DNA of 64,000 bases from Polynucleobacter sp. MWH-Spelu-300-X4. Lineage in GTDB: Bacteria > Pseudomonadota > Gammaproteobacteria > Burkholderiales > Burkholderiaceae. Where the stretch lies: the NCBI RefSeq assembly GCF_018687515.1, contig NZ_CP061294.1, positions 496,001 through 560,000 on the forward strand, read 5' to 3'. Below the pieces are notes generated by a model that saw only the letters and a program-made list of their open reading frames with translations, made no database searches and was not told the origin of the DNA. Every line of letters begins with the position of its first letter. Position 1 is the stretch's first letter. Shown piece by piece: positions 8,966 to 19,880 of the stretch. Both the position numbers and the translations under genes were made by a program.

Positions 8966-10049
8966 TCAGCGGGTTTATAACTTCGCACCTGGGCCAGCTA
9001 CGCTTCCTGAGGAAGTTTTAAAGCAGGCTGCTTCTGAAATGCTCAATTGGCAAGGTTTGGGCATGGGGGTGATGGAGGTGAGTCACCGCGGTAAAGCATT
9101 TATGGCTTGCTATGAAGAAGCTGTTGCTGATTTACGTGAGTTGATGAATATCCCTGATAGTTATGCCGTTTTGTTTTTGCAAGGTGGCGCTATTGGTATG
9201 AATGCCGCTATTCCAATGAATTTAATGCCGCTAGCATCTAAAGCTCCTAAGGCAGATTTCATTGCAACAGGTATTTGGACTGAAAAATCAATTAAAGAAG
9301 CAGCTAAATATGGCGAAGCTCATATCGCTGCATCTAGTCAGGCCAATGGTTACACCACCATTCCAGATCAAAAAGATTGGCAGTTATCAGATGATGCTGC
9401 TTATGTGCATATTTGCTCCAATGAAACGGTTGGGGGTCTTGAGTTTCAGGATGTTCCAAAAGTAGCTAAGCCTTTGGTTGCTGATGTATCCAGCAATATT
9501 TTGTCTCGAGTGTGGGATGTTAATCAGTTTGGCGTTTTGTTTGGAGGCGCACAAAAAAATATTGGTCCAGCCGGATTGAGTATTTTGATTGTGCGTAAAG
9601 ATTTATTGGGTCACGCTATGCCTATCACCCCAACTATTTGGGATTGGGCAAAACAAGCTGAGAGTGACTCCATGTTAAATACACCTCCTACATTTAGCGT
9701 GTATTTGGCAGGATTGGTTTTTAAGTGGCTTAAACGTCAAGGTGGTGTTGCAGCCATAGAGCAGAAAAATATTCAAAAATCTAATTTGCTCTACGAGTGT
9801 ATTGATCAGAGTAGTTTATATGTTGGCAAGATTGATCAGCGCTATCGTTCACGCATGAATGTGACGTTTTATTTGCAAGATGAAGCGTTGAATGATGCCT
9901 TTGTCGCTGGCGCTGCTAAACAAGGTCTTATGAACATTAAAGGACATAAGAGTGTTGGTGGCATGAGAGCTAGTATTTATAACGCGATGCCTATTGAAGG
10001 TGTGCAAGCCTTGGTGGATTACATGAAGGAGTTCGAGCGTGGCCAATGA
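8958..10049 (+). CDS. serC: Phosphoserine aminotransferase
   Basis: A 363-aa PLP enzyme of serine synthesis (3-phosphohydroxypyruvate to phosphoserine), also used in pyridoxal phosphate synthesis. The N terminus [15 protein letters not shown] is characteristic, and the PLP lysine is Lys200 in [14 protein letters not shown] 8958 starts the conserved region and overlaps the end of gyrA by 8 nt; the frame is open upstream inside gyrA but carries no family sequence. It overlaps pheA by 11 nt. The gyrA-serC-pheA order is standard in Burkholderiaceae. Confidence 0.96.
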   Translation: MFDQRVYNFAPGPATLPEEVLKQAASEMLNWQGLGMGVMEVSHRGKAFMACYEEAVADLRELMNIPDSYAVLFLQGGAIGMNAAIPMNLMPLASKAPKADFIATGIWTEKSIKEAAKYGEAHIAASSQANGYTTIPDQKDWQLSDDAAYVHICSNETVGGLEFQDVPKVAKPLVADVSSNILSRVWDVNQFGVLFGGAQKNIGPAGLSILIVRKDLLGHAMPITPTIWDWAKQAESDSMLNTPPTFSVYLAGLVFKWLKRQGGVAAIEQKNIQKSNLLYECIDQSSLYVGKIDQRYRSRMNVTFYLQDEALNDAFVAGAAKQGLMNIKGHKSVGGMRASIYNAMPIEGVQALVDYMKEFERGQ

Positions 10050-11118
10050 CGATAAGGATTTAGCACCATTACGTGCTCGAATTGATGCGCTCGATCAAGA
10101 ATTGTTAGAGTTATTGGGGCAGCGTGCAAAAGCGGCCCAAGAGGTTGGCAAGGTCAAACACGGTACGAATGCACCAGTATTTCGTCCTGAGCGTGAACGC
10201 CAAGTCATTGATGGCTTGATTGCAAAAAACAAAAGCGCTATCGCTCCTGAAGGTATCACTTATATTTGGCGCGAAATTATGTCTGCTTGCCGTGCTCTAG
10301 AGGCGCCGGTGCGAGTAGCTTATCTTGGGCCTGCCGGAACTTTTTCTGAGCAAGCTGCTTTTGCTCAATTTGGCCAGTCAATTAATGGGGTGCCTTGCGC
10401 TACGATTGACGAGGTGTTTCGTGCGGTGGATGCGGGCGCTGCCGATTTTGGTGTGGTGCCGGTTGAAAACTCTTCTGAGGGCGCCGTATCAAGAACCTTA
10501 GATTTGTTGTTAGATACTGATTTAAGAATTACGGGTGAAGTTGCGTTGATGATCAAGCACCACTTGTTAACTAAGTCTGGCACTTTAGATGGTGTGACGC
10601 GTGTATGTGCGCATCCACAGGCGCTAGCTCAGTGCCAACGATGGTTGGCAACCAATACACCGAAGCTGGAGCGTCAAGCGGTGAGTAGTAATGGTGAGGC
10701 AGCGAAGATTGCAGCGGAAGATGCCACTATTGCGGCGATTGCTGGTGATATTGCTCAACAACAGTATGGGCTATCTCCTGTGCAAAGTTCGATTCAGGAC
10801 GATCCGCATAACCGCACGCGCTTTGTCGTGATTAGTCATGGCTCGTGTCAGGCTTCAGGTAAAGATCAAACTTCAGTTATTTTGTCGGTCACAAATAAGC
10901 CTGGCGCTGTTTATCACTTGTTAGCACCTTTGGCTAAGCATGGGGTATCCATGAATCGTTTTGAGTCACGCCCAGCTAGACGTGGCACATGGGAGTATTT
11001 CTTTTATATCGATATCGATGGTCACGCAAGTGAGCCTAAAGTTGCCGCAGCGCTTGCTGAGTTAGAGACTGAAGCAGCATTCTTCAAAAATTTGGGGTCT
11101 TATCCCCGTAGTCACTGA
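10039..11118 (+). CDS. pheA: Bifunctional chorismate mutase/prephenate dehydratase
   Basis: A 359-aa P-protein that makes phenylpyruvate from chorismate. An AroQ-type chorismate mutase domain spans about 8-90 (LRARIDALDQELLELL, then the KVKHG and FRPERERQV helices). The prephenate dehydratase domain spans about 95-270, with YLGPAGTFSEQAA, VPVENSSEG and DDPHNRTRF. A C-terminal ACT domain (about 280-355) with ESRPARRGTWEYFFYID should bind phenylalanine for feedback control. It starts on GTG 10039 with AAGGAG 7 nt upstream, inside the end of serC. Confidence 0.96.
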   Translation: MANDDKDLAPLRARIDALDQELLELLGQRAKAAQEVGKVKHGTNAPVFRPERERQVIDGLIAKNKSAIAPEGITYIWREIMSACRALEAPVRVAYLGPAGTFSEQAAFAQFGQSINGVPCATIDEVFRAVDAGAADFGVVPVENSSEGAVSRTLDLLLDTDLRITGEVALMIKHHLLTKSGTLDGVTRVCAHPQALAQCQRWLATNTPKLERQAVSSNGEAAKIAAEDATIAAIAGDIAQQQYGLSPVQSSIQDDPHNRTRFVVISHGSCQASGKDQTSVILSVTNKPGAVYHLLAPLAKHGVSMNRFESRPARRGTWEYFFYIDIDGHASEPKVAAALAELETEAAFFKNLGSYPRSH

Positions 11119-11136
11119 AATTAAGAAGGGTCGAGT

Positions 11137-12258
11137 ATGACCAAAGACCAAGAGTCATCTATTGGACTTTCATATGTGCGCGCTATTGCTCCGTATGTGG
11201 GCGGTAAACCTATTAGCGAAGTAGCTAGAGAGTTGGGTTTAGATGAAAGCAAGATTGTTAAGTTAGCTTCTAATGAAAATCCATTGGGGATGCCTGACTC
11301 TGCTAAAAAAGCGATGGCAAAAGCAGCTGAGGATCTTGGTCGTTACCCCGATTCGAATGGATTTGATTTAAAAAATGCTTTAGCCAATAAACTTCAGGTG
11401 CCTTTTGAGTGGGTCACGCTAGGAAATGGTAGTAATGACATTCTTGAATTAACTGCAAGAGCGGTTGCTCATGAGGGCGATGAAGTTATTTTTTCAAAAC
11501 ATGCTTTTGCTGTTTATCCGCTAGCGACTCAGGCTGTGGGAGCGGTTGCCGTTGAAGTTCCCGCGACAGCCGATTATGGTCATGATTTGGCTGCGATGAT
11601 AAAAGCCATTACGCCAAAGACGCGTTTAATTTTTGTGGCTAACCCAAATAATCCAACAGGTACTTTTTTGAAAGGGGCTGATATTGAGGCTTTTATCAAA
11701 CAAGTACCAAGTCATGTGGTGGTAGTCATTGATGAGGCTTATAACGAATTTTTAACGCCAGAGCAGCAATACGATGCGCTTGCTTGGGTTAGATTGTTTC
11801 CCAATGTTGTAGTTTCAAGAAGTTTTTCCAAAGCTTATGGTTTGGCTGGTTTAAGAATTGGTTATGGTATTGCTCAGACCAATGTGACTGATTTACTTAA
11901 TCGCATCCGTCAACCATTTAACGTTAATAGCTTGGCTCAGGCAGCTGCGATTGCCGCATTGGCTGACAAGGAGTTTTTGAAAAAATGCTATGACATTAAC
12001 CGTGCTGGTTATAAGCAATTAACCGAAGCTTTTGATCAAATGGGATTACGTTATTTACCTTCTTCTGGAAATTTTGTTTTGGTGAAGGTGGGTGATGAGC
12101 CAACGGCAGGCGCCAAAATTAATCTTGAATTGTTAAAGGCGGGCATTATTGTGAGGCCCGTAGGTAATTATGGTTTGCCGGAGTGGTTGCGCATTTCAAT
12201 TGGTTTGCCGGAAGAGAATGAGGCGTTTATAGCTGCTTTAAAAAAGATTTTGAATTAA
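11137..12258 (+). CDS. hisC: Histidinol-phosphate aminotransferase
   Basis: A 373-aa class I/II aminotransferase. The PLP lysine is Lys232 in SRSFSKAYGLAGLRIGY. ASNENPLG near residue 46 and VANPNNPTG near 169 are family motifs. Placed between pheA and tyrA, this HisC probably serves aromatic amino-acid transamination as well as, or instead of, histidine synthesis; that dual role is inferred from context. It lies 18 bp after pheA with an AAGGG site before the ATG, and its stop overlaps the tyrA start by one base. Confidence 0.93.
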   Translation: MTKDQESSIGLSYVRAIAPYVGGKPISEVARELGLDESKIVKLASNENPLGMPDSAKKAMAKAAEDLGRYPDSNGFDLKNALANKLQVPFEWVTLGNGSNDILELTARAVAHEGDEVIFSKHAFAVYPLATQAVGAVAVEVPATADYGHDLAAMIKAITPKTRLIFVANPNNPTGTFLKGADIEAFIKQVPSHVVVVIDEAYNEFLTPEQQYDALAWVRLFPNVVVSRSFSKAYGLAGLRIGYGIAQTNVTDLLNRIRQPFNVNSLAQAAAIAALADKEFLKKCYDINRAGYKQLTEAFDQMGLRYLPSSGNFVLVKVGDEPTAGAKINLELLKAGIIVRPVGNYGLPEWLRISIGLPEENEAFIAALKKILN

Positions 12259-13136
12259 TGACAAACAATAAAACATCTGGATTAACGTTAGGCATCGTGG
12301 GCGTTGGCTTGATTGGAGCCTCGCTTGGTTTAGCGCATAAAAAAGCTAAGACATTCGACCGTATCATTGGTGTTGGCCGCTCACAAGCTAATTTAGATGA
12401 GGCCATGGCGATGGGCGCTATTGATGAGGCCATGAGCTTAGAGGCTTGTGCTCAATTAGCTGACGTGATCGTGGTATGCGTACCTGTTTCTCATACATTT
12501 GCAGTACTCCACGCTATTGAGCCGCATTTGAAACCGAATGCATTAATTACAGATGCAGGAAGTACTAAGAGCGATGTCATCATGGCTGCAAAAACTGCTC
12601 TTGGCGACAAGGTGGCGCAATTTATTCCTGCGCATCCGATTGCTGGTGGGGCTCAGCATGGTGCAACTGCAGCTAAGGCTGACTTGTTCCAAGATAAGCA
12701 AGTTATCTTATGTCCTTTGCAGGAAAATTTACCTCCAGCTGTTGATGCTATCAATGATTTTTGGTTGGCAGCGGGCGCACGTACTCACCGTATGTCATCC
12801 TTGCAACATGATGCAGTTTTTGCATCTATCTCTCATTTGCCTCACATCTTATCTTTTGCGTTGATGTTGCAAGTGGCAAATTCTGAAGATGCTTCTGTGA
12901 AATTAGGGCATGCCGGTGCAGGGTTTAAAGATTTCACTAGGATTGCTGCGTCAAGCCCTGAAATGTGGCGTGATATTTGTTTAGCAAATAAAACAGCGCT
13001 CTTAAAAGAGATGGATAACTATCTTAGTTTGACTAAGATGTTGAGAGACATTATTGCTAAAGAAGATGGCGATGCTTTATTAAAGGCGTTTACGCGTGCG
13101 AGTGTTGAGCGTCAAAAGTGGGAAGGTCGTTCATGA
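12258..13136 (+). CDS. tyrA: Prephenate dehydrogenase
   Basis: A 292-aa NAD(P)-dependent dehydrogenase that makes 4-hydroxyphenylpyruvate for tyrosine. The Rossmann motif [13 protein letters not shown] starts at residue 12. [18 protein letters not shown] and the [17 protein letters not shown] helix carry the catalytic His and substrate-binding residues. There is no fused chorismate mutase or ACT domain. The start overlaps the hisC stop by 1 nt and the end overlaps aroA by 4 nt, so the run is translationally coupled. Confidence 0.95.
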   Translation: MTNNKTSGLTLGIVGVGLIGASLGLAHKKAKTFDRIIGVGRSQANLDEAMAMGAIDEAMSLEACAQLADVIVVCVPVSHTFAVLHAIEPHLKPNALITDAGSTKSDVIMAAKTALGDKVAQFIPAHPIAGGAQHGATAAKADLFQDKQVILCPLQENLPPAVDAINDFWLAAGARTHRMSSLQHDAVFASISHLPHILSFALMLQVANSEDASVKLGHAGAGFKDFTRIAASSPEMWRDICLANKTALLKEMDNYLSLTKMLRDIIAKEDGDALLKAFTRASVERQKWEGRS

Positions 13137-14455
13137 GCCAACCTCATTCAAATGATTTTATTGAGCTAGGGCCTTTTGAGCGGGCACATGGTCAGATCAC
13201 ATTGCCAGGTTCAAAAAGTATTTCTAATCGCGTGTTATTGCTATCTGCGCTAGCTACTGGAGTGACTCGCTTAAAAGGTTTATTGGATGCCGACGATACC
13301 CGCGTGATGAGATCTGCGCTTAAGACTTTAGGTGTGGGTGTTGATGAGGCGGATGGTGACTGTGTTGTTACTGGCGGTTCTGGTAAGTTTCCGCATTCGA
13401 CAGCAGATTTATTTATGGGGAATGCCGGTACAGCGATTCGTCCTTTGACCGCCGCATTGGCTATTTTAGGTGGTCAATACCGTTTGCATGGTGTGCCACG
13501 TATGCATGAAAGACCTATTGGCGACTTGGTTGATGGGTTGCGTATGGTGGGCGCTGATGTGCAGTATGAGCAAAATGAAGGCTACCCGCCATTGAAAATT
13601 GGTCGTGGTGAGATTCGTACGGATGCGCCTATTAAAGTGCGAGGGGATGTTTCTAGCCAGTTCTTGACCGCACTTCTGATGTCTTTGCCGCTGGTTGCAA
13701 AAAATGAGATTTGTATTGAGGTAGTGGGTGAGTTAATTTCAAAACCCTATATTGATATCACTTTGAAATTGATGAGCCGTTTTGGTGTGGTGGTGCGCAA
13801 TGAGGCGTGGCAGCGTTTTTATATCCCCGCCAATCTTGGTAATCCCTATACCAGCCCAGGCACTTTATATGTAGAGGGTGATGCTTCGTCTGCTTCTTAT
13901 TTCTTAGCTGCTGGCGCTATTGGTCAGGGGCCTGTGCGTGTGATGGGGGTGGGCGCTAATAGTATTCAGGGAGATGTGGCTTTTGCTGATGCGTTAAAGC
14001 AAATGGGCGCTGTTGTGGAAGCAGGTGAGGATTGGATTGAGGTTCGAGGTGTGAATACCCCCAATCAAAAGCTGCGTGGTATTGAGCTTGATTGCATTGC
14101 CATTCCTGATGCTGCAATGACTTTGGCCGTGGCTGCTTTGTTTGTCGAAGGATCTACCAAATTGACCGGTATCGCTAGTTGGCGAGTTAAAGAGACTGAT
14201 CGCATTGCCGCTATGGCAAAAGAGTTGCAAAAGATGGGGGCCGAAGTTATATCTGGGGATGATTTTATTCAGGTAAGTCCACCTGTTCATTGGGCAACAC
14301 CTGCTGAAGGTATTGATACCTATGATGATCACAGAATGGCTATGTGTTTTTCTTTGGCAACATTCGGACCACTAAAAGTACGCATTAATGAACCTAATTG
14401 TGTTGCTAAAACTTTCCCGGAGTATTTCAAAGAATTTGCGTTAATTACCCATTAA
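13133..14455 (+). CDS. aroA: 3-phosphoshikimate 1-carboxyvinyltransferase (EPSP synthase)
   Basis: A 440-aa shikimate-pathway enzyme that transfers enolpyruvyl from PEP to shikimate 3-phosphate. Conserved pieces are [10 protein letters not shown] (24-33), [10 protein letters not shown] (PEP site), [14 protein letters not shown] and [12 protein letters not shown], and [10 protein letters not shown] and YDDHRMAM near the C terminus. The class I loop reads GTAIRP where many enzymes have GTAMRP. ATG 13133 overlaps the tyrA stop as ATGA and has GGAAGG upstream, so it is preferred over the ATG five codons earlier. Confidence 0.96.
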   Translation: MSQPHSNDFIELGPFERAHGQITLPGSKSISNRVLLLSALATGVTRLKGLLDADDTRVMRSALKTLGVGVDEADGDCVVTGGSGKFPHSTADLFMGNAGTAIRPLTAALAILGGQYRLHGVPRMHERPIGDLVDGLRMVGADVQYEQNEGYPPLKIGRGEIRTDAPIKVRGDVSSQFLTALLMSLPLVAKNEICIEVVGELISKPYIDITLKLMSRFGVVVRNEAWQRFYIPANLGNPYTSPGTLYVEGDASSASYFLAAGAIGQGPVRVMGVGANSIQGDVAFADALKQMGAVVEAGEDWIEVRGVNTPNQKLRGIELDCIAIPDAAMTLAVAALFVEGSTKLTGIASWRVKETDRIAAMAKELQKMGAEVISGDDFIQVSPPVHWATPAEGIDTYDDHRMAMCFSLATFGPLKVRINEPNCVAKTFPEYFKEFALITH

Positions 14456-14571
14456 TTGGGTGGTAAAAGAGTATTTTTTCTCCCGGATAAGGTTTTAATC
14501 GTTTCACATTAAGAAATAATTAATCTATTAATTAAGCAATTATTTATAGCTAAAAGTTAAAAAACTAAAAA

Positions 14572-15243
14572 ATGACGACTATTTCCACCCAATCTGTCCC
14601 CGTTATCGCTATTGATGGACCTACTGCCTCAGGTAAGGGTACGGTTGCTCAGAGGGTGGCAGAAGCTTTGGGATTTCATTATTTGGATAGTGGTGCTTTG
14701 TACCGTTTGGTGGGTTTAGCTAGTTTTAAAGCAGGGGTCAGCACCGATTCTGAGCCAGATTTAATTCCAATTGCTGAAAAATTAAATGTTATTTTTCAAG
14801 GGGATAGGGTTTTTTTGGCGGACGAGGATGTTACTGATGTGATTCGCCAAGAAGCGATGGGGAAGCGCGCTTCAGAGGTCGCGGTTCATCCGGGAGTTAG
14901 GGCTGCCTTAGTTGCTAGACAACAGGCATTTCGTCAAGCTCCTGGTCTGGTTGCTGATGGCCGAGATATGGCGAGCGTTATTTTCCAAGACGCTATCACC
15001 AAAGTATTTTTAACCGCTAGTGTTGAAGCTAGGGCTGAGAGACGCTATAAACAATTGATAGCTAAGGGGTTTTCTGCTAACATGAGCATCCTTTTGCAGG
15101 ATTTACGTGATCGGGATGCGCGCGATGCTAATCGCAGCACTTCGCCACTAAAAGCTGTAGAAGGGGCTCATCATCTTGACACCACGTCCATGACGATTGA
15201 AGAGGCGGTGAACCAAGTTCTTGCTTGGTATAAGGCTAGTTAA
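14572..15243 (+). CDS. cmk: Cytidylate kinase
   Basis: A 223-aa (d)CMP kinase. The P-loop reads [12 protein letters not shown] (16-27). [23 protein letters not shown] and [13 protein letters not shown] are the family NMP-binding and lid elements. It lies 116 bp after aroA across a very AT-rich gap with no clear terminator. There is no evident Shine-Dalgarno sequence before ATG 14572; the upstream region is A-rich, which may favour translation by S1 binding. cmk-rpsA is the conserved neighbour pair. Confidence 0.95.
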   Translation: MTTISTQSVPVIAIDGPTASGKGTVAQRVAEALGFHYLDSGALYRLVGLASFKAGVSTDSEPDLIPIAEKLNVIFQGDRVFLADEDVTDVIRQEAMGKRASEVAVHPGVRAALVARQQAFRQAPGLVADGRDMASVIFQDAITKVFLTASVEARAERRYKQLIAKGFSANMSILLQDLRDRDARDANRSTSPLKAVEGAHHLDTTSMTIEEAVNQVLAWYKAS

Positions 15244-15311
15244 GTTTTATATCAGTGGGAAAAATAAAGCGCTAACGCTTGCAACGCGAGTGTTGGTATT
15301 TTTAACCTAAC

Positions 15312-15333
15312 CCGTCGGTTTCTTTTCTGACGG
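15312..15333 (+). promoter_or_regulatory. Leader hairpin upstream of rpsA
   Basis: CCGTCGG (15312-15318) can pair with CTGACGG (15327-15333) over all seven positions (one G-U), with the loop TTTCTTTT. It ends 17 nt before the rpsA ATG, and no Shine-Dalgarno sequence intervenes. In enterobacteria rpsA is autorepressed through a structured leader that lacks a strong Shine-Dalgarno; an analogous role here is inference. Confidence 0.45.
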
Positions 15334-15350
15334 CTATATAGTGAAAACAC

Positions 15351-17027
15351 ATGTCTGAATCTTTTGCAGCTCTATTTGAAGAATCCCTAGCCCGCTCGAA
15401 CATGAAGGCTGGTCAAGTTATTTCCGCTGAAGTTGTTCGTATCGATCACAACTTCGTAGTGGTTAATGCCGGTTTGAAATCTGAAGCTTTCATCTCAGTT
15501 GAGGAATTCCTTAACGATCAAGGTGAAATCGAAGTTCAACCAGGCGATTTCGTTTCTGTTGCGATTGACGCATTAGAAAACGGTTACGGTGACACAGTGT
15601 TGTCTCGTGACAAAGCTAAGCGTTTAGCATCTTGGTTGAACCTAGAAAAAGCTCTTGAGCAAGGTGAACTTGTAACTGGTGCCGTAACTGGCAAGGTTAA
15701 GGGTGGTTTGACAGTGATGGTGAATGGTATCCGTGCTTTCTTGCCGGGATCTTTGTTGGATACGCGTCCTATTAAGGACACATCTCCATACGAAGGCAAG
15801 ACTATGGAGTTCAAGGTTATCAAGCTTGACCGTAAACGCAACAACGTTGTGTTATCGCGTCGTGCTGTTGTTGAAGCTAGCCAAGGCGAAGAGCGCGCTA
15901 AGCTTCTTTCAAATCTTAAAGAAGGTACTGTTGTTCAAGGTATCGTTAAAAACATTACTGACTACGGTGCGTTCGTGGATCTTGGCGGTGTGGATGGCTT
16001 GTTGCACATTACGGACTTGGCATGGCGTCGTGTTCGTCACCCAAGCGAAATGTTGACTGTTGGTCAAGAAGTAACAGCTAAGATTCTTAAGTACGATCAA
16101 GATAAGAATCGTGTTTCTTTGGGTATCAAGCAATTGGGCGACGATCCATGGGTTGGTATCGCACGTCGTTACCCACCAAACACACGTTTATTCGGTAAGG
16201 TAACTAACTTAACTGATTACGGTTCATTCGTTGAGATCGAAACAGGTATCGAAGGTTTGGTACACGTTTCTGAAATGGACTGGACAAACAAGAACGTTGC
16301 TCCAAGCAAAGTAGTTCAGTTGGGTATGGAAGTTGAAGTAATGGTTCTAGACATTGATGAAGACAAGCGTCGTATCAGCTTGGGTATGAAGCAATGTAAG
16401 CCAAACCCATGGGATGAGTTTGCACGTGCACACCAAAAAGGTGAGAAGTTAAGCGGCGCAATCAAGTCTATTACTGACTTTGGCGTGTTCATTGGTTTGC
16501 CTGGTGGTATCGACGGTTTGGTTCACTTGTCTGATTTGTCATGGCAAGAAACTGGCGAAGAAGCTGTTCGCAAATACAAAAAAGGTGACGAAGTTGAAAC
16601 AGTTGTTTTGGCTATCGACGTTGAAAAAGAGCGCATTTCTCTTGGTATCAAACAGTTGTCTGGTGACCCATTCAACAACTACACATCTACTAGCGACAAA
16701 GGCAGTATCGTTGACGGTACAGTGAAGAGTGTTGATGCTAAAGGTGCTGTGATTCAGTTGGCTGATGAAGTTGAAGGCTATTTGCGCGCTTCTGAAATTT
16801 CAACTGACCGCGTTGAAGATGCTCGTAACTTGTTAAAAGAAGGTGACGCCGTTAATGCGATGATCATCAATATTGACCGCAAGTCACGCAACATCAACTT
16901 GTCTATCAAGGCTAAAGATAGCGCCGATCAGCAACAAGCTATTAGCAAGTTGCAGAACGAAGCTAGTGCAGGCACTACGAATTTAGGTGCATTGCTTAAA
17001 GCTAAGTTGGACAACCAAGGTAATTAA
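15351..17027 (+). CDS. rpsA: 30S ribosomal protein S1
   Basis: A 558-aa ribosomal protein with six S1/OB repeats that captures mRNA on the 30S subunit. Repeats start roughly at residues 20, 105, 190, 277, 364 and 452, recognisable by recurring patterns such as [34 protein letters not shown] and [16 protein letters not shown]. Length is the six-domain form typical of proteobacteria. Codon choice is visibly more restricted than in neighbours (GGT, CGT and AAC favoured), as expected for high expression. A leader hairpin lies upstream and a terminator downstream. Confidence 0.97.
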   Translation: MSESFAALFEESLARSNMKAGQVISAEVVRIDHNFVVVNAGLKSEAFISVEEFLNDQGEIEVQPGDFVSVAIDALENGYGDTVLSRDKAKRLASWLNLEKALEQGELVTGAVTGKVKGGLTVMVNGIRAFLPGSLLDTRPIKDTSPYEGKTMEFKVIKLDRKRNNVVLSRRAVVEASQGEERAKLLSNLKEGTVVQGIVKNITDYGAFVDLGGVDGLLHITDLAWRRVRHPSEMLTVGQEVTAKILKYDQDKNRVSLGIKQLGDDPWVGIARRYPPNTRLFGKVTNLTDYGSFVEIETGIEGLVHVSEMDWTNKNVAPSKVVQLGMEVEVMVLDIDEDKRRISLGMKQCKPNPWDEFARAHQKGEKLSGAIKSITDFGVFIGLPGGIDGLVHLSDLSWQETGEEAVRKYKKGDEVETVVLAIDVEKERISLGIKQLSGDPFNNYTSTSDKGSIVDGTVKSVDAKGAVIQLADEVEGYLRASEISTDRVEDARNLLKEGDAVNAMIINIDRKSRNINLSIKAKDSADQQQAISKLQNEASAGTTNLGALLKAKLDNQGN

Positions 17028-17048
17028 TACTTGGTGTAATGTATGGGG

Positions 17049-17077
17049 AAATCCTCACCCATGAGGGTGGGGATTTT
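17049..17077 (+). terminator. Terminator after rpsA
   Basis: A 12-bp stem with one G-U: AAATCCTCACCC (17049-17060) pairs with GGGTGGGGATTT (17065-17076) around the ATGA loop. The T-run is short, so it may be partial and allow some read-through to ihfB. Confidence 0.7.
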
Positions 17078-17108
17078 CAAATTGGACAAATAAGAATATT
17101 GTTGAGTT

Positions 17109-17444
17109 ATGGACGATTTAGAACGCAGTGATTCATCGACGATCACACGATCAGAATTGGTAGAGCGTTTAGCTCAGGCGTTTCCGCAGCTATTGCCGCG
17201 AGATGTGGAGTTGGCCGTTAAAACATTGCTTGACACTATGTCGCAGGCATTGGCCGATGGCAAGCGCATCGAATTACGTGGTTTCGGTAGTTTTGTTATG
17301 CATCATCGCCCGCCTCGCCAAGGACGTAATCCAAAGTCTGGTGAAAAAGTGATGGTTCCAGAAAAACATGTGCCGCACTTTAAGCCTGGCAAAGAGTTAA
17401 GAGAGCGAGTAGATTTTCCAAAAAAGGATGAATCTGCAGAATGA
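17109..17444 (+). CDS. ihfB: Integration host factor subunit beta
   Basis: A 111-aa HU/IHF-fold DNA-bending protein that pairs with Ihf[16 protein letters not shown] at the N terminus and the arm [21 protein letters not shown] (about 58-78) are characteristic. The C-terminal [10 protein letters not shown] is followed by a short extra tail. It follows rpsA as in most proteobacteria, and its stop codon overlaps the lapA start as ATGA. Confidence 0.95.
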   Translation: MDDLERSDSSTITRSELVERLAQAFPQLLPRDVELAVKTLLDTMSQALADGKRIELRGFGSFVMHHRPPRQGRNPKSGEKVMVPEKHVPHFKPGKELRERVDFPKKDESAE

Positions 17445-17677
17445 CAGCGTTTCTAAATGCCGCACTTAAAGTATTGCGGATTGTTGGACGATTCATTATT
17501 TTTATTCTTTTAGTCTTGTTGGCTTTAAGTAATACCCAAGAAATTCATTTTCAATTGCTCCCCGGTCTAAGTTGGGAGTTACCTCTTATTTTTGTTTTAT
17601 TCATAGCCTTTGTTTTAGGCATTTTGCTTACTTTATTAAGTGGCGTTTCTATTCGTCGCTTAAAACAGCCACGTTAA
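17441..17677 (+). CDS. lapA: LapA-family (DUF1049) inner-membrane protein
   Basis: A 78-aa protein with two predicted membrane helices (about 13-32 and 42-64) joined by a loop with [13 protein letters not shown], followed by a short basic tail. This matches LapA (YciS), which works with LapB and FtsH in controlling LpxC turnover and LPS assembly. It overlaps ihfB by 4 nt and is followed 6 bp later by lapB. Confidence 0.87.
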   Translation: MTAFLNAALKVLRIVGRFIIFILLVLLALSNTQEIHFQLLPGLSWELPLIFVLFIAFVLGILLTLLSGVSIRRLKQPR

Positions 17678-17683
17678 ATAATC

Positions 17684-18898
17684 GTGTTACAGATTGAACC
17701 TTGGTGGTTGTTCGCGCTGCTAGTTACCTTTGCATTAGGTTGGGTTGGCGCGCGTTGGGATATGCGTTTAGAAAAACGCGAAAATGAGATTGAGCGTTTA
17801 GCTCAACAAAAATCCACTTTTAAAGGTTTGAATCTGCTATTAAATGAGGAGCCTGATAAAGCAATTGATGCTTTAGTGCAGATTGCTCAATTGGATCCTG
17901 AAACAACAGAATTACACTTTGCACTAGGCAGTTTATTTAGACGCCGAGGTGAAACAGAACGCGCGATTCGTGTGCATCAACATTTGGCTAATCGCGATGA
18001 TTTGCCTTCTAGACATCGGGATCATGCCGCCTACGAGTTAGGCCGAGATTTTTTAAGAGCCGGTCTATTGGATCGAGCCGAGACATCATTGCATCGGGTT
18101 AGTGCGGCCAGTAAATATGGTATTCCTGCAAAAGAAAGTCTTTTGGAGATGTATCAGGTTGAAAAAGATTGGACAAAGGCCATTATCGCCTGTCAGGAAT
18201 TGGGTGAGTTGCAAGGGAGGCCGCGTTACAAAGAGTTGGCGCACTTTCATTGTGAGCTAGCTGAAGAGGCCTTGCGTCTTAAAAACCCGGAACTGGTGGC
18301 GGAGCATCTTAATTTCGCTATGGAAGCTGTGCCCAATCATCCGCGAGCAACTATTTTGAGAGGTGATTTATTGGTATCTCAAAATCAGTTATCCGAGGCA
18401 GTAAAAGTTTGGTCTTATATCTATCAACATCATGTCGCGTATTTGCCATTGGTTGCGGATCGCTGGATGAAAGTTCATCAGGTCTTAGGGAAGACGGATG
18501 AGGCTTTGCAAGTGTTAATTGATGCTTTGCAAACCCAGGCTAGCGGGGAATTATTAGATATCACTTTTAGACATGTCTTGGCTTTGCGTGGCAATGAGGC
18601 TGCAGAAGCGCTGATGACTGATGTGATGCAACATACGCCTAGTTTGAGTGCTATGGCGTTAAGATCACAAGCTAGATTGAGTTTGGCTGAGGTTGCTGGA
18701 GATAAAGAGAAGCAGCTAGACATTAAGGCATCTTTGGGGCTTTTGAAGCAACGCACGAATAGTTTGGCTCGGTATACCTGTGGTAATTGTGGTTTTAGAG
18801 CAAGACGTTTTTATTGGCAGTGCCCAGGTTGTAATGCTTGGGAATCGTATTCTCCAAGACGTGGTGAGGGTGCCGCGCCATCTGGCCCATCAATGTAA
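17684..18898 (+). CDS. lapB: LPS assembly protein LapB
   Basis: A 404-aa inner-membrane-anchored TPR protein that recruits FtsH to LpxC and so sets LPS output. A single N-terminal helix (about 5-20) is followed by TPR repeats, beginning with LNLLLNEEPDKAIDALVQIAQ. The C-terminal rubredoxin-like zinc/iron site has Cys366, Cys369, Cys380 and Cys383 (CGNC...CPGC). It starts on GTG 17684; no alternative fits the anchor helix. Placement with lapA and before the heptose genes fits envelope control. Confidence 0.92.
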   Translation: MLQIEPWWLFALLVTFALGWVGARWDMRLEKRENEIERLAQQKSTFKGLNLLLNEEPDKAIDALVQIAQLDPETTELHFALGSLFRRRGETERAIRVHQHLANRDDLPSRHRDHAAYELGRDFLRAGLLDRAETSLHRVSAASKYGIPAKESLLEMYQVEKDWTKAIIACQELGELQGRPRYKELAHFHCELAEEALRLKNPELVAEHLNFAMEAVPNHPRATILRGDLLVSQNQLSEAVKVWSYIYQHHVAYLPLVADRWMKVHQVLGKTDEALQVLIDALQTQASGELLDITFRHVLALRGNEAAEALMTDVMQHTPSLSAMALRSQARLSLAEVAGDKEKQLDIKASLGLLKQRTNSLARYTCGNCGFRARRFYWQCPGCNAWESYSPRRGEGAAPSGPSM

Positions 18899-18932
18899 TT
18901 AAATATTTGATACCAAAAAATTAACGAAAATA

Positions 18933-19880
18933 ATGAGCATGGATATTAAATTAACAACATCGGATATTGAGAAGTTTCGACAGGCTCGCGTTTTAGTCGT
19001 TGGCGATGTTATGTTGGATCGATATTGGTTTGGTGATACGGAAAGAATTTCTCCTGAAGCCCCCGTGCCAGTTGTTTTGGTTGGTAAGAATGATGAGCGC
19101 TTAGGTGGCGCTGCTAACGTTGCGCGCAATGCTGCTAGTATTGGTGCGAAGATCTCTATCTTGGGCGTGGTTGGTGATGATGAGCCTGGGCGTCGTATTG
19201 AAGAATTACTGGAAAACCAGGGCGTGACTAGTTATTTGCAGCGCGATGCGAGTGCTCCGACAACCGTAAAGTTGCGCGTGGTGGCGAGGCAACAACAGTT
19301 AATTAGACTTGATTTCGAACAGGCTCCAACGCATGAAGCGTTATTAAATAAGTTGGAACAATTTCAAGCCTTGTTACCAGAAGTGGATGCTGTAGTTTTT
19401 TCTGATTACGGTAAAGGTGGTCTAACCCATGTAACCAAGATGATTGAAGCTGCCAGAGCTGCAGGTAAGGTTGTCTTAGTTGATCCCAAAGGGGATGATT
19501 ACTCTAAGTACAAAGGTGCATCCATTATTACCCCGAACCGTTCTGAGTTAAGGCAGGTCGTGGGTCGTTGGAAAGATGAGGCCGACCTTTTCCAGAAAGC
19601 TCAAGCACTTAGAGTTGAATTGGGTTTGGATGCTTTGTTATTAACGCGCTCTGAAGAAGGTATGAGCCTTTTTACGGAGTCAGGTGTTGAGCACGTTACG
19701 GCTCAAGCCCGTGAAGTTTTTGATGTGTCTGGTGCTGGTGATACAGTAATTGCATCTATGGCAGTTGCTCTAGCAGCTAAATGGTCTCCAGCACAAGCAA
19801 TGAAGTTGGCTAATAAAGCCGGCGGCATTGTCGTGGGTAAGTTGGGTACAGCAACCGTATCTTTAGAGGAATTGCAATGA
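18933..19880 (+). CDS. hldA: D-glycero-beta-D-manno-heptose-7-phosphate kinase (kinase-only RfaE/HldA)
   Basis: A 315-aa PfkB-family kinase for the ADP-heptose branch of LPS inner-core synthesis. [13 protein letters not shown] and [15 protein letters not shown] lie at the N-terminal side, and DVSGAGDTV near residue 265 carries the catalytic Asp. The adenylyltransferase half found in E. coli HldE is absent, so HldC must be encoded elsewhere, as is usual in betaproteobacteria. The ATG at 18939 is an alternative start; neither has a good ribosome site. It overlaps hldD by 4 nt. Confidence 0.93.
   Translation: MSMDIKLTTSDIEKFRQARVLVVGDVMLDRYWFGDTERISPEAPVPVVLVGKNDERLGGAANVARNAASIGAKISILGVVGDDEPGRRIEELLENQGVTSYLQRDASAPTTVKLRVVARQQQLIRLDFEQAPTHEALLNKLEQFQALLPEVDAVVFSDYGKGGLTHVTKMIEAARAAGKVVLVDPKGDDYSKYKGASIITPNRSELRQVVGRWKDEADLFQKAQALRVELGLDALLLTRSEEGMSLFTESGVEHVTAQAREVFDVSGAGDTVIASMAVALAAKWSPAQAMKLANKAGGIVVGKLGTATVSLEELQ

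Noticed and set aside
14456-14571. AT-rich gap between aroA and cmk, checked for an origin or repeat
   Set aside because: It contains low-complexity AT repeats such as AAATAATT and AATTATTT, but no DnaA-box cluster or clear structure.
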